Source: Streptomyces rapamycinicus NRRL 5491 | GTDB lineage: Bacteria; Actinomycetota; Actinomycetes; Streptomycetales; Streptomycetaceae | Length of the DNA: 64,000 nucleotides | NCBI RefSeq assembly: GCF_024298965.1 | Contig: NZ_CP085193.1 | Span: 8,556,001 to 8,620,000 of the forward strand | Reading direction: 5' to 3' | Part shown: positions 1 to 8,215 of the stretch, piece after piece | How positions within the stretch are numbered: the first letter of the stretch is position 1 | Layout of the letters: the number at the start of each line of letters is the position of its first letter | Notes under the pieces: model-generated | What the model was told of the DNA's origin: nothing | Seen by the model: only the letters and a program-made list of their open reading frames with translations | Database searches by the model: none | Translations under genes and position numbers: made by a program

Positions 1-60
1 GGGGTGGGCGCTGCGCCGCATGGGGTAATTGGGGGGTGTATCTGTGGTGTTGACGGCGCG

Positions 61-204
61 TCGCGCGCCTACTGGTGCTACAGACCGGTGGGTTTCACAT
101 CTGCCGGGGGACGGCGAGGCGCGCATCCCGCGTCGGACGCCATAAGAGCGCACCCCCAACCCCTGACGCGCCGCCACGTGCCGCGGTCACAGCCCCGCGT
201 GGCG
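61..204 (+). promoter_or_regulatory. conserved structured leader, copy A
   Basis: This stretch upstream of the first Ig-like gene matches a second copy at 2806-2948. Bases 61-117 differ from 2806-2862 at a single position. Within it ACTGGT (71-76) can pair with ACCGGT (84-89), and GCCG/CGGC closes a GGGGA loop (103-115). Further down CGCCACG (172-178) pairs with CGTGGCG (198-204). In the other copy the same stem is CGCCGCGC/GCGCGGCG, so one A-T pair is replaced by G-C. GGGGTAATT lies 39 bp upstream of the block here (22-30) and 40 bp upstream in the other copy. I do not recognise it as a known riboswitch class. A cis-acting RNA or a compound promoter/operator are both possible. Confidence 0.6.
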
Positions 205-239
205 AGCAACGGCCCACCACTCCACCCCATAGGGCCATC

Positions 240-944
240 ATGGCTTCACCCACGATCACCCTGGTCACGGCGACCCCGAACCCCGCCGTGACCGGGCGGC
301 CGGTCACGCTCACCGCCACCGTGATACCGGTCGGCGCCGCCGGGACGCCCACGGGCACCGTCACCTTCGTGGTCAGCGGCGGTCCCACCCTGAACGGGAC
401 GCTGTCCGGCGGGACCGCCTCGGTCACCGCGAGCGGTCTGGGCGTCGGCACCCACATCGTCACCGCCACGTACAACGGCGACGCCAGCTTCACCCCGTCC
501 ACCGGCACCACGGCCGTCGTCGTGCTCCAGGCGTCGACGACGACATCGGTGACATCGGTGCCGGACCCCTCGACGCCGGGGCAGCCGGTGACGTTCACCG
601 CCACGGTCACCCCGGTCGCGCCCGCCACCGGGGTCCCGACCGGCACGGTCACCTTCGTGATCAGCGGCAGCGGGGGCGGTACGTTCACCCAGCCGCTGTC
701 GGGCGGCATGGCGACGTTCACCACCAGCGGCCTGGGCGCGGGTTCGCACACCGTGACGGCCAACTACACCGACGGTGCGACCACCATCGCCGCCGAGCGG
801 CCCGTGGACGCCTTCGGATTCGCCTTCCTCCCCGACCTGGAACTGCCGGAAGGCGAGTGGGACGTCAGCGCGGTCTACTCGGGCGACGCCAATTTCGGAG
901 CCTCGGGCGTCTCCCAGTACACACAGATCGTCACCGGCGCCTAG
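240..944 (+). CDS. Ig-like domain repeat protein (copy 1)
   Basis: A 234-residue protein made of two bacterial Ig-like repeats (Big_3_5 type): residues about 4-97 and 98-232, each opening with a TPNP/VPDPST strand and carrying VTLTATV or VTFTATV and a Y-GDA-F closing motif. The ATG at 240 is chosen because homology with the paralog at 2989 begins exactly there (MASPTITLV versus MATPTITLV). No signal peptide, membrane helix or sorting signal is visible, which is odd for a fold usually found on surface proteins. The second repeat carries an insert of about 28 residues (around DAFGFAFLPDLELPEGEW) absent from the paralog. Function unknown; an adhesion or matrix role is only inference. Confidence 0.75.
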   Translation: MASPTITLVTATPNPAVTGRPVTLTATVIPVGAAGTPTGTVTFVVSGGPTLNGTLSGGTASVTASGLGVGTHIVTATYNGDASFTPSTGTTAVVVLQASTTTSVTSVPDPSTPGQPVTFTATVTPVAPATGVPTGTVTFVISGSGGGTFTQPLSGGMATFTTSGLGAGSHTVTANYTDGATTIAAERPVDAFGFAFLPDLELPEGEWDVSAVYSGDANFGASGVSQYTQIVTGA

Positions 945-956
945 GGGGGCGACGGA

Positions 957-1093
957 TCTTGAGGCCTGCGGCGGGCCCACGCGGCGGAGCCGCATATCGA
1001 CGCTGTCCCCTACCCGCCCCTCCCCTCAACTGGGGCTTCGCCCCGGACCCCGGGGTCTGGGGCGAAGCCCCTGGTAACGGGAAGGGGCCGGGA
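957..1093. repeat. dispersed GC-rich palindromic repeat, copy R1
   Basis: Shows the family modules in order: a CTGCGGCGGG segment, CGCGGCGGAGCCGCATATCG, a CCCCTACCCGCCCCTCCCC tract, then GGGGCTTCGCCCC and a nested GGGTCTGGGGCGAAGCCCC hairpin. It begins 13 bp after the Ig-like gene stop. Related copies lie at many gene junctions in this window. It could act as a bidirectional terminator or be a non-autonomous mobile repeat. Confidence 0.7.
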
Positions 1094-1162
1094 GGGGAGT
1101 CCACCGGACACCGTGTAGGCCACGACCACGACCACGATCACGACCTGATCGCACAGCACTGA

Positions 1163-1197
1163 GCCCCGCCACTGCCCGAGGGGGGCGGTGGCGGGGC
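1163..1197 (+). terminator. GC-rich hairpin upstream of the membrane protein gene
   Basis: CCCCGCCACTGCCC can fold onto GGGCGGTGGCGGGG with a short GAGG loop. No clear T tract follows, as is usual for Streptomyces terminators. It closes the 309-bp gap (945-1253) that otherwise holds repeat R1 and a short His-Asp codon run. Confidence 0.5.
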
Positions 1198-1253
1198 CCA
1201 GCCATGCGGCGCCGAGGGACATCCTGGCGCATATTTGCCCTCTATGCGGGTAA

Positions 1254-2621
1254 ATGCGAAGTGTGTCCGGCAAGACGCCACGATGGGGCACGCTCCTGCT
1301 GGCCGTCCTCGTCGCCCTGACGGCGGTGCTGCTCACCGCCGGGGGCGCCCATGCCGAAACGGATGTGAACAAGATCGGCAAGGCGCTGCGCAGCAGTCCC
1401 GTGTACGTCGATCCCGGCGCCTCCGACGCACTGAGCGCCGGACAGGCCCGCGCCCTCGTGGCACACATCCGCAAGGCGGACGTGCCGGTCTACGTGGCCG
1501 TTCTGCCGGACAACCCCGCGTACGGCGGTGAGCGCGTCTTCGGGCGGCTGCGCGCCGCCGTCGACCGCCCCGGCGTCTACGCGGTGGCGCTCGGCTCCTC
1601 CTTCGGGGCCGCCTCCGACACCTCGGTGCTGCCCGGACGCACCTCGCAGGCGCTGGCGGAGCGGAACCTGCGGCAGCACCCGCACGACCTCGCCGCGGTG
1701 CTGAACGGCTTCGTGACCGACACGGCCACCGCGATCCACGACCGGACCGGCCAGGGGAGCGACGGCGACCAGGGCGCGCGGGGCTCCACCTTGTCGGTGG
1801 GGGACGCGGTGGCGGTGCTGATCGTCCTGGCCGCCGTCGGCGGAAGCGGCCTGTACATGCTGCGGCGCACCCGCAAGCAGCGCCGCGAGCGCGAACGGGC
1901 CGAGCTGGAGCAGGTGCGCGGCGCGGTCGAGGAGGACATCACCGCGTACGGCGAGAGGCTCAGCGGGACCCGCTTCGACCCCGCCGACCCGGCCTCCACC
2001 CCGGAGATGGCGGACGACTACGGCCGCGCCCTGGACGCCTACGAGGAGGCGAAGGCCAGATCCGCCGCCGCCCGGCGGCCCGAGGACGTACGGCCGGTGA
2101 CCGAGGCGCTGGAGGAGGGCCGCTTCGCGCTGGCGGTGCTCGAAGCCCGCCGCGAGGGCGGCCCGCTGCCCGAGCGGCGCCCTCCGTGCTTCTTCGACCC
2201 GCGCCACGGCCCCTCGGTCCGGGACGTTCCATGGGCACCCCCGGGCGGCACCCAGCGCTCCGTACCCGCCTGCGCCGCGGACGCCACCCGCATCGACGAC
2301 GGCCGCTACCCGGAGGCCCGCACCGTTCCGGTCGGCGGCGACCGGCGCCGGCCGTACTGGGACGCCGGTCCGGCCTACGGGCCCTGGGCGAGCGGCTACT
2401 TCGGCGGCTACGGCTCGATGCTGCTGCCCGGTCTGCTGGTCGGCACCCTGCTGGGCGGGTCCCTCGGCCCCGACTACGGGACCGGTGCGTTCGACGGTGG
2501 CTTCGGCGACGGCGGCGACGGCGGGAACGGCGGCGACTCCGGCGGTGGCTTCGACGGCGGCGGTTTCGGCGGTGGCTTCGGCGACGGCGGTGGCTTCGGG
2601 GGAGGCTTCGGCGACGGCTGA
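1254..2621 (+). CDS. membrane protein with glycine-rich C-terminal tail
   Basis: 455 residues. A signal peptide or first helix (TLLLAVLVALTAVLLTAGG, ending near an AHA cleavage-like site) is followed by an extracytoplasmic domain to about residue 175. A single membrane helix (AVAVLIVLAAVGGSGLYML, about 182-200) leads into a basic, charged helical stretch (RKQRRERERAELEQVRG). Then comes a Pro/Tyr-rich region and a tail of Gly-Asp-Phe repeats (GGFGDGGDGGNGG and similar) running to the stop. The outer domain loosely resembles TPM-type proteins, but I cannot confirm that. It sits between the two Ig-like genes. ATG 1254 is taken as start; GTG 1263 is an alternative, and neither has a strong ribosome site. 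Confidence 0.75.
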   Translation: MRSVSGKTPRWGTLLLAVLVALTAVLLTAGGAHAETDVNKIGKALRSSPVYVDPGASDALSAGQARALVAHIRKADVPVYVAVLPDNPAYGGERVFGRLRAAVDRPGVYAVALGSSFGAASDTSVLPGRTSQALAERNLRQHPHDLAAVLNGFVTDTATAIHDRTGQGSDGDQGARGSTLSVGDAVAVLIVLAAVGGSGLYMLRRTRKQRRERERAELEQVRGAVEEDITAYGERLSGTRFDPADPASTPEMADDYGRALDAYEEAKARSAAARRPEDVRPVTEALEEGRFALAVLEARREGGPLPERRPPCFFDPRHGPSVRDVPWAPPGGTQRSVPACAADATRIDDGRYPEARTVPVGGDRRRPYWDAGPAYGPWASGYFGGYGSMLLPGLLVGTLLGGSLGPDYGTGAFDGGFGDGGDGGNGGDSGGGFDGGGFGGGFGDGGGFGGGFGDG

Positions 2622-2805
2622 CCCTCGCACCGACGACACACGGCACGGAGGCAACCCGGCACCCGCCCCGTGCGCGGTGCGTACGCGGTGCCCTGACCAC
2701 GGCGAACGCGCGCCGCACGAGGCGGATGGTGTGCGCGGGGAAGGCCGTCGAGCGCTGCGCTATCCGGGGTAATTCCGCGGCACGACTCTGGCGGCCGGCG
2801 GCGAG

Positions 2806-2948
2806 TCGCGCGCCTACTGGTGCTACAGACCGGTGGGTTCCACATCTGCCGGGGGACGGCGACGCGGGATGCCCCCGCGTGGACCGCCGTATGCGCGCAC
2901 CCCCTGACCGTCGATGCGCCGCCGCGCCTCGTTCCCGCAAGCGCGGCG
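2806..2948 (+). promoter_or_regulatory. conserved structured leader, copy B
   Basis: Second copy of the leader described at 61-204. Bases 2806-2862 match copy A with one T/C difference. Downstream, ACGCGGG (2862-2868) can pair with CCCGCGT (2874-2880), and CGCCGCGC (2920-2927) pairs with GCGCGGCG (2941-2948). The last stem retains pairing relative to copy A despite an A-to-G and T-to-C change on opposite arms. After it both copies share AACGGCCCACCAC ahead of the start codon. Confidence 0.6.
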
Positions 2949-2988
2949 AGTAACGGCCCACCACCCCACACCACTTGGAGGGCCACCC

Positions 2989-3579
2989 ATGGCTACGCCC
3001 ACGATCACCCTGGTCACGGTCTCACCCAACCCCGCCACCTTCGGACAGTCGGTCACGCTCACCGCCACCGTGATCCCGCTCGGCACCGGAACCCCCACCG
3101 GCGACGTCACCTTCGTCGTCACGGGCGGCCCCACCCTGACCGGGACCCTGTCGGGCGGTACGACCTCGGTCACCGTCCCCAACCTGAGCGTCGGCGCCCA
3201 CGCCGTCCTCGGCAACTACAACGGTGACACCAACTTCTCGCCGTCCACCGGCGCCAACGCCATCGTCGTCGTCCAGTCGGCCACCACCACATCGGTGTCC
3301 TCGTCGCCGGATCCGTCCACGCAAGGGGAGTCGGTGACGTTCACCGCCACCGTCACCCCGGTCGCACCCGGCGCGGGCGTCCCGTCCGGGACGGTCACCT
3401 TCATCATCGGCGGCCTCGGTGGCGGCGCCTTCGTCCAGCCACTGTCGGCGGGCACCGCGACGCTGTCCCTCAACACCCTGGGCGTCGGCACCCACCCCGT
3501 GATCGCCCTCTACAACGGCGACACCAGCTTCCTGCCGTCCTCCGGCACCGACACCCAGACCGTCAACCCGGCGGCATGA
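2989..3579 (+). CDS. Ig-like domain repeat protein (copy 2)
   Basis: 196 residues, paralog of the protein at 240-944: two Ig-like repeats (about 4-95 and 96-193), with strand motifs VTLTATV and VTFTATV and YNGDTNF / YNGDTSF ends, and a terminal TQTVNPAA. The ATG at 2989 is preceded by TTGGAGGG, a good ribosome site, which fixes the start and supports the equivalent start in copy 1. Like copy 1 it has no signal peptide or anchor. It lacks the insert seen in repeat 2 of copy 1. The gene ends against the glnA terminator region. Function unknown. Confidence 0.8.
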   Translation: MATPTITLVTVSPNPATFGQSVTLTATVIPLGTGTPTGDVTFVVTGGPTLTGTLSGGTTSVTVPNLSVGAHAVLGNYNGDTNFSPSTGANAIVVVQSATTTSVSSSPDPSTQGESVTFTATVTPVAPGAGVPSGTVTFIIGGLGGGAFVQPLSAGTATLSLNTLGVGTHPVIALYNGDTSFLPSSGTDTQTVNPAA

Positions 3580-3596
3580 CCCCTCCGCACACCACC

Positions 3597-3636
3597 GAGC
3601 CCCAGCCCCCGCCCATCGGGGCGGTGGCGGGGGCTC
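3597..3636. terminator. bidirectional hairpin between Ig-like gene and glnA
   Basis: GAGCCCC...GCCCCCGCC pairs with GGCGG...GGCGGGGGCTC around a CATC loop. It lies in the 93-bp convergent junction and can serve both the Ig-like gene and glnA. Confidence 0.6.
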
Positions 3637-3672
3637 GGACGGAGCCGGAAGGGCTCACAGCGCGCGCACGGC

Positions 3673-5082
3673 TCACACGTCGAAGTAGAGCTCGAACTCG
3701 TGCGGGTGCGGACGCAGCTGGAGCGGGGCGATCTCGTTGGTGCGCTTGTAGTCGATCCAGGTCTCGATCAGGTCGGAGGTGAAGACACCGCCCTGGAGGA
3801 GGAACTCGTGGTCGGCCTCGAGGGAGTCGAGGACGGCCGGGAGGGAGGTCGGGACCTGCGGGACGCCCGCGTGCTCCTCGGGGGCGAGCTCGTAGAGGTC
3901 CTTGTCGATCGGCTCGGCCGGCTCGATCTTGTTCTTGATGCCGTCCAGACCCGCGAGGAGCAGGGCGGAGAAGGCCAGGTACGGGTTGCCGGAGGAGTCC
4001 GGGGCGCGGAACTCGACGCGCTTGGCCTTCGGGTTGGAGCCGGTGATCGGGATACGCATCGCGGCGGAGCGGTTACGCTGCGAGTACACCAGGTTGACCG
4101 GCGCCTCGAAGCCCGGGACCAGGCGGTGGTAGGAGTTCACCGTCGGGTTGGTGAAGGCCAGCAGCGACGGGGCGTGCTTGAGGATGCCGCCGATGTAGTA
4201 GCGGGCGGTGTCCGACAGGCCCGCGTAGCCCTGCTCGTCGTAGAAGAGCGGGGAGCCGCCCTGCCACAGCGACTGGTGGACGTGCATGCCCGAGCCGTTG
4301 TCACCGAAGATCGGCTTCGGCATGAAGGTCGCGGTCTTGCCGTTCTGCCACGCCACGTTCTTGACGATGTACTTGAACAGCATCAGGTCGTCGGCCGCGG
4401 CCAGCAGCGTGTTGAACTTGTAGTTGATCTCGGCCTGGCCGGCGGTGCCCACCTCGTGGTGCTGGCGCTCGACCTGGAGGCCGGACTTGTTCAGCTCGAG
4501 GCTGATCTCGGCGCGCAGGTCGGCGAAGTGGTCGACCGGCGGGGTCGGGAAGTAGCCGCCCTTGTAGCGGACCTTGTAGCCACGGTTGTCCTGAAGCGCG
4601 CCGGTGTTCCAGGCGCCCGCCTCGGAGTCGATGTGGTAGAAGGCCTCGTTCGCCTTGGTCTCGAAGCGGACGCTGTCGAAGACGTAGAACTCCGCCTCCG
4701 GACCGAAGTACGCGGTGTCCGCGATGCCGGTGGAGGCGAGGTACGCCTCGGCCTTACGGGCGATGTTCCGCGGGTCACGGCTGTACTGCTCGCCCGTGAT
4801 CGGGTCGTGGATGAAGAAGTTGATGTTGAGGGTCTTGTCCCGGCGGAACGGGTCGACACGCGCCGTGGAGAGGTCGGCACGCAGGGCCATGTCCGACTCG
4901 TGGATCGCCTGGAAGCCGCGGATCGACGAGCCGTCGAAGGCCAGCTCCTCGTTCGGGTCGAACGCCTCCGCCGGTACGGTGAAGTGCTGCATGACGCCGG
5001 GAAGGTCACAGAAGCGGACGTCGACGAACTTCACGTCCTCGTCCGAGATGAACTTCCGAGCGTCGTCGGCGTTCTGGAACAT
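3673..5082 (-). CDS. glnA: glutamine synthetase type I
   Basis: 469 residues, the standard length of actinobacterial GSI. It makes glutamine from glutamate, ammonia and ATP in the cytoplasm as a dodecamer. The N-terminal beta-grasp domain starts [19 protein letters not shown]; the catalytic domain has the latch and metal motifs [31 protein letters not shown] and [17 protein letters not shown]. The [10 protein letters not shown] segment near residue 397 contains the tyrosine that is adenylylated in GSI-beta enzymes. An AGGAGGA ribosome site precedes the ATG. A GlnR operator lies about 100 bp upstream, so nitrogen control is expected. The gene is divergent from the RDD gene. Confidence 0.97.
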   Translation of the reverse strand: MFQNADDARKFISDEDVKFVDVRFCDLPGVMQHFTVPAEAFDPNEELAFDGSSIRGFQAIHESDMALRADLSTARVDPFRRDKTLNINFFIHDPITGEQYSRDPRNIARKAEAYLASTGIADTAYFGPEAEFYVFDSVRFETKANEAFYHIDSEAGAWNTGALQDNRGYKVRYKGGYFPTPPVDHFADLRAEISLELNKSGLQVERQHHEVGTAGQAEINYKFNTLLAAADDLMLFKYIVKNVAWQNGKTATFMPKPIFGDNGSGMHVHQSLWQGGSPLFYDEQGYAGLSDTARYYIGGILKHAPSLLAFTNPTVNSYHRLVPGFEAPVNLVYSQRNRSAAMRIPITGSNPKAKRVEFRAPDSSGNPYLAFSALLLAGLDGIKNKIEPAEPIDKDLYELAPEEHAGVPQVPTSLPAVLDSLEADHEFLLQGGVFTSDLIETWIDYKRTNEIAPLQLRPHPHEFELYFDV

Positions 5083-5179
5083 CCAACTCCTCCTAGCCCG
5101 GCCGCGGTGGGACGGGGATATGTCCGGTGGCGCGATTCCATGTGCGGTGGCGCGCTCGCGACGACCATAGGCAGACGGG

Positions 5180-5219
5180 ATTTCCCGGGCATGACCCATT
5201 TGTTTCACCCAGGTTAACC
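5180..5219 (-). promoter_or_regulatory. GlnR operator of glnA
   Basis: Read on the minus strand: GTTAAC, six bases, GAAAC, six bases, GTCAT, six bases, GAAAT. This is the two-site a-b/a-b pattern of the actinobacterial GlnR box (gTnAc-n6-GaAAc repeated). It lies 98-137 bp upstream of the glnA ATG, the expected position for nitrogen-responsive control. Confidence 0.85.
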
Positions 5220-5337
5220 GGCCAGAGGGTGGTTGCGGGGACCTTGTGGCCTCGGAAAAGGCGCCGTACGGGGTCGCGGGAACCGCTGGGAAGGGGTCCG
5301 GCCGGGGGAACGTATGCGGTCGCAGTAACGTAGACGG

Positions 5338-5805
5338 GTGGACAAGAGGCAAGCAATCGGATCGTGGCTTTCCGGGCCCCGCGCGGCCGCCGAGGAGATG
5401 GGCGTCGACTTCGGCTACCGGGGCGAGGGCCTCGGTCTCCCCGAGAGCGGACCGGGCTCCATCGCGCCGCTGGGACGCCGTTTCGGGGCGCTCTTCATCG
5501 ACTGGGGCCTGTGCCTGCTCGTCTCCTACGCGCTGCTCTCCGGCCGTAACGCCCAGGTCGCCGGGAACTGGGCGCTGCTGGTCTTCCTGGCGCTGAGCCT
5601 GGTCACCGTGGGCACCGTCGGCGCCACCCCCGGCAAGCTGCTGCTGAAGCTGCGGGTCGTCGGCGAGGGCGGGGTGCGGCTGAGCCTGCCGCGGGCCGTG
5701 CTGCGCGGTGTGCTGCTGGTGCTGGTCATCCCGGCGGTGGTCTGGGACCGCGACACCCGCGGGCTGCACGACCGGCTCTCCCGCGCGGTGCAGATCAGGG
5801 TCTGA
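5338..5805 (+). CDS. RDD family membrane protein
   Basis: 155 residues starting GTG (5338). After about 40 soluble residues comes the RDD domain: [20 protein letters not shown] with the signature Arg and Asp, a second helix ([19 protein letters not shown]), the [12 protein letters not shown] motif, and a third helix ([12 protein letters not shown]) followed by [17 protein letters not shown]. Family members are small polytopic membrane proteins, some linked to ion transport; the exact role is unknown. It sits divergently beside glnA, a conserved actinobacterial neighbourhood. Confidence 0.88.
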   Translation: MDKRQAIGSWLSGPRAAAEEMGVDFGYRGEGLGLPESGPGSIAPLGRRFGALFIDWGLCLLVSYALLSGRNAQVAGNWALLVFLALSLVTVGTVGATPGKLLLKLRVVGEGGVRLSLPRAVLRGVLLVLVIPAVVWDRDTRGLHDRLSRAVQIRV

Positions 5806-5883
5806 GCCCGCCGTACGGACCAGGGCTGAGCCCGCGGATTGCGTACAACGGCGTTACGCGCAGGCGACGGCGGCACACGCGAA

Positions 5884-5916
5884 ACGGCGGCCCGGACTCT
5901 CTGTCCGTGCCGCCGT
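5884..5916. terminator. bidirectional terminator hairpin
   Basis: ACGGCGGCCCGGAC and GTCCGTGCCGCCGT form a 14-bp stem with one mismatch around TCTCT, followed on the plus strand by CGTCCGTTTT. It separates the convergent RDD and DUF4191 genes. Confidence 0.7.
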
Positions 5917-5944
5917 CTCGCGTCCGTTTTGGTGAGGGGGGCGC

Positions 5945-6625
5945 TCAGCGCCCCTTCGGCATCCGCATCCCCTTGGGCATCGGGCCCTTTGGAATCGGCA
6001 TGTTGCTCATCAGGTCGCCCAGCGCGCGCAGCCGGTCGTTCACCACTGTGACCTGCGCGCCCGGCAGCACCCGGGGGAGCTTCAGCAGCGTGGTGCGGAG
6101 CTTCTTGATGTCGACCTGGCCCTCGCCGGAGCCGACGATCACATCGTGGACCGGGACCTCCGCGACGATGCGCGCCATCTTCTTCTTCTCGGCGGCCAGC
6201 ATGCCCTTGAGCCGGTTCGGGTTGCCCTCGGCGACCAGCACGACGCCCGCCTTGCCCACCGCGCGGTGGATGACGTCCTGGTTGCGGTTCATCGCCACCG
6301 CGGGGGTCACCGACCAGCCGCGGCCCACGTTCTCCAGCACCGCGGCCGCCGCGCCCGGCTGACCCTCCATCTGTCCGAAGGCGGCCCGCTCGGCACGGCG
6401 GCCGAAAATGATCGCCATCGCGAGGAAGGCCAGGACGAAGCCCAGGATGCCCAGGAAGATCGGGTGGCCGATCCAGAAGCCGATCGCGAGAAGGACACCG
6501 AAGGTGACAATCCCCACGCCGGCGACGACAAGTGTGACCTTCGGGTCGACCCGCTTGGTCATCTTGTAGGTCAGGGCGATCTGCTTCAGCCGCCCGGGGT
6601 TCTCGGATGTTTCCTTCCTCGCCAT
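5945..6625 (-). CDS. DUF4191 membrane protein
   Basis: 226 residues. A basic N-terminus (MARKETSENPGRLKQ) precedes two membrane helices (VTLVVAGVGIVTFGVLLAIG and FLGILGFVLAFLAMAIIFG, about 30-75). A soluble cytoplasmic-type domain follows (LENVGRGWSVTPAVAMNRNQ, VVLVAEGNPNRLKGML) and a Lys/Pro/Gly-rich end (PIPKGPMPKGMRMPKGR). The family lies next to lipA and glnA across Actinobacteria; its function is not established. The small gene at 6636-6833 lies just upstream on the same strand with a 10-bp gap, so they are probably cotranscribed. Confidence 0.88.
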   Translation of the reverse strand: MARKETSENPGRLKQIALTYKMTKRVDPKVTLVVAGVGIVTFGVLLAIGFWIGHPIFLGILGFVLAFLAMAIIFGRRAERAAFGQMEGQPGAAAAVLENVGRGWSVTPAVAMNRNQDVIHRAVGKAGVVLVAEGNPNRLKGMLAAEKKKMARIVAEVPVHDVIVGSGEGQVDIKKLRTTLLKLPRVLPGAQVTVVNDRLRALGDLMSNMPIPKGPMPKGMRMPKGR

Positions 6626-6635
6626 ACAGCGAAGT

Positions 6636-6833
6636 TTACGTGGCCTGGGAAGCCCCGGTGGACACGGCCTCCAGCACGTGTTCCGCCTCGTCCCGGTCCT
6701 TGGCCCGGCGCCGGTCCTCGAGCACGGCCGTCCAGGCGTTGCGGCGGGCGGTGCGCTGCCCGCCGCGCAGCAGCAGACCCTCCAGGACGAGGAGTGCGTC
6801 GGTGACGGACGGGCGTACGGGCGCAGCCGGCAT
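6636..6833 (-). CDS. small conserved hypothetical protein
   Basis: 65 residues (MPAAPVRPSVTDALLVLEGL...). A helical core with LLLRGGQRTARRNAWTAVLEDRR is followed by an acidic segment KDRDEAEHVLEAV. No membrane helix or metal motif. It precedes the DUF4191 gene by 10 bp on the same strand, and a small protein occupies this position in related Streptomyces as far as I recall. The 254 bp upstream (6834-7087) hold the promoter region and an inverted repeat GTGTG-N8-CACAC at 7010-7027. Function unknown. Confidence 0.7.
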   Translation of the reverse strand: MPAAPVRPSVTDALLVLEGLLLRGGQRTARRNAWTAVLEDRRRAKDRDEAEHVLEAVSTGASQAT

Positions 6834-7009
6834 GGATACCCCTCGGAAGCGGCGGATGATTGCTACGCACTACGTATAAGCAGTACGTGGCTCAATCGTT
6901 ACCCAATGGTGTTACCAGTGCGTGACTGGCCGGTCAAACACCGATGAAGCCCTGCTGCGGCCCGCATTTCGCCCCTGACCTGCGGCGTTCTCAAGGCCCT
7001 CGAATCTGT

Positions 7010-7027
7010 GTGTGCTCGCAATCACAC
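7010..7027. promoter_or_regulatory. inverted repeat GTGTG-N8-CACAC
   Basis: GTGTG CTCGCAAT CACAC lies between lipA and the small gene at 6833, followed by a partial second copy (GTGTTGCTCACAC). The spacing does not fit a canonical CRP site (5-6-5). Could be an operator for the small protein/DUF4191 unit or part of the lipA 3' end. Confidence 0.35.
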
Positions 7028-7087
7028 AGCGTGTTGCTCACACGGCCGACCGCCGACGGAATGTGACGGCGGAGCGACGACGGAGAG

Positions 7088-8038
7088 TCAGCCGGCCTGA
7101 GAAGTCACCGCGACATTGCGCCGCTCGATGGCCTGCTGGTACAGACGGCCGGCGCGGTACGAGGAGCGGACCAGCGGGCCGGACATGACACCGGCGTAAC
7201 CGATCTCGTCCGCCTCCTCCTTGAGCTCCACGAACTCATGGGGCTTGACCCAGCGCTCCACGGGGTGGTGGCGCGGGGACGGCCGCAGGTACTGGGTGAT
7301 GGTGATCAGCTCGCAGCCCGCGTCATGGAGGTCCTGGAGCGCCTGGCTGATCTCCTCGCGCTCCTCGCCCATGCCAAGGATCAGGTTGGACTTGGTGACC
7401 AGACCCGCCTCGCGCGCCTTGGTGATCACCTCGAGCGAGCGCTCGTAACGGAAGCCCGGGCGGATGCGCTTGAAGATCCGCGGCACCGTCTCGACGTTGT
7501 GCGCGAGCACCTCGGGACGGGCCGAGAAGACCTCGGCGAGCTGCTCGGGGACCGCGTTGAAGTCCGGGATCAGCAGCTCCACACCGGTGCCCGGCATCAG
7601 GGAGTGGATCTGGCGCACGGTCTCCGCGTAGAGCCAGGCGCCGCCGTCCTCCAGATCGTCACGGGCCACGCCGGTGATGGTGGCGTACCTCAGCTCCATG
7701 GTGCGTACGGATTCGGCCACCCGGCGCGGCTCGTCGCGGTCCAGCGCCTGCGGCTTGCCGGTGTCGATCTGGCAGAAGTCGCAGCGCCGGGTGCACTGGT
7801 CGCCGCCGATGAGGAAGGTCGCCTCGCGGTCCTCCCAGCACTCATAGATGTTCGGACAGCCCGCCTCCTGGCACACGGTGTGCAGGCCTTCCCGCTTCAC
7901 CAGGCCGTGCAGCTCGGTGTACTCGGGGCCCATCTTCGCCCGGGTCTTGATCCACTCGGGCTTGCGCTCGATGGGGGTCTGGCTGTTCCGGACCTCCAGG
8001 CGCAGCATCTTGCGCCCGTCGGGTGCGACTGCGGACAC
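7088..8038 (-). CDS. lipA: lipoyl synthase
   Basis: 316 residues. Radical-SAM enzyme that inserts two sulfurs into protein-bound octanoyl groups to give lipoyl cofactor. It shows the auxiliary-cluster cysteines ([12 protein letters not shown]), the radical-SAM motif CTRRCDFC, and the C-terminal RSSYRAG with the conserved serine. The start is set at GTG 8038, because AGAGGAG lies 6 bp before it and homology begins at [17 protein letters not shown]; an open frame continues upstream to 8122. It lies downstream of lipB on the same strand (177-bp gap). Its likely targets, the E2 lipoyl domains, are encoded at 23320-25071. Confidence 0.95.
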   Translation of the reverse strand: MSAVAPDGRKMLRLEVRNSQTPIERKPEWIKTRAKMGPEYTELHGLVKREGLHTVCQEAGCPNIYECWEDREATFLIGGDQCTRRCDFCQIDTGKPQALDRDEPRRVAESVRTMELRYATITGVARDDLEDGGAWLYAETVRQIHSLMPGTGVELLIPDFNAVPEQLAEVFSARPEVLAHNVETVPRIFKRIRPGFRYERSLEVITKAREAGLVTKSNLILGMGEEREEISQALQDLHDAGCELITITQYLRPSPRHHPVERWVKPHEFVELKEEADEIGYAGVMSGPLVRSSYRAGRLYQQAIERRNVAVTSQAG

Positions 8039-8215
8039 GTCCGGCACTCCTCTTTGCTTGACTCTGCTTGGCGGCTCGGCGCGGCGAGTTCGCCGGCGGG
8101 CTTTCGAATCGTCGGCGGTCACCAGGGTACGCCCGTGGTTCGTACGGATTTACGTCCAGGGCAACCGAACGCCGCGAGGACGCATTCCCGCAAGGGCCGG
8201 GAGGACCCGGGACGG

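Noticed and set aside
7007..7028. CRP-like binding site near lipA
   Set aside because: Arm spacing is 8 rather than 6, so it does not fit the TGTGA-N6-TCACA pattern; reported only as an inverted repeat.
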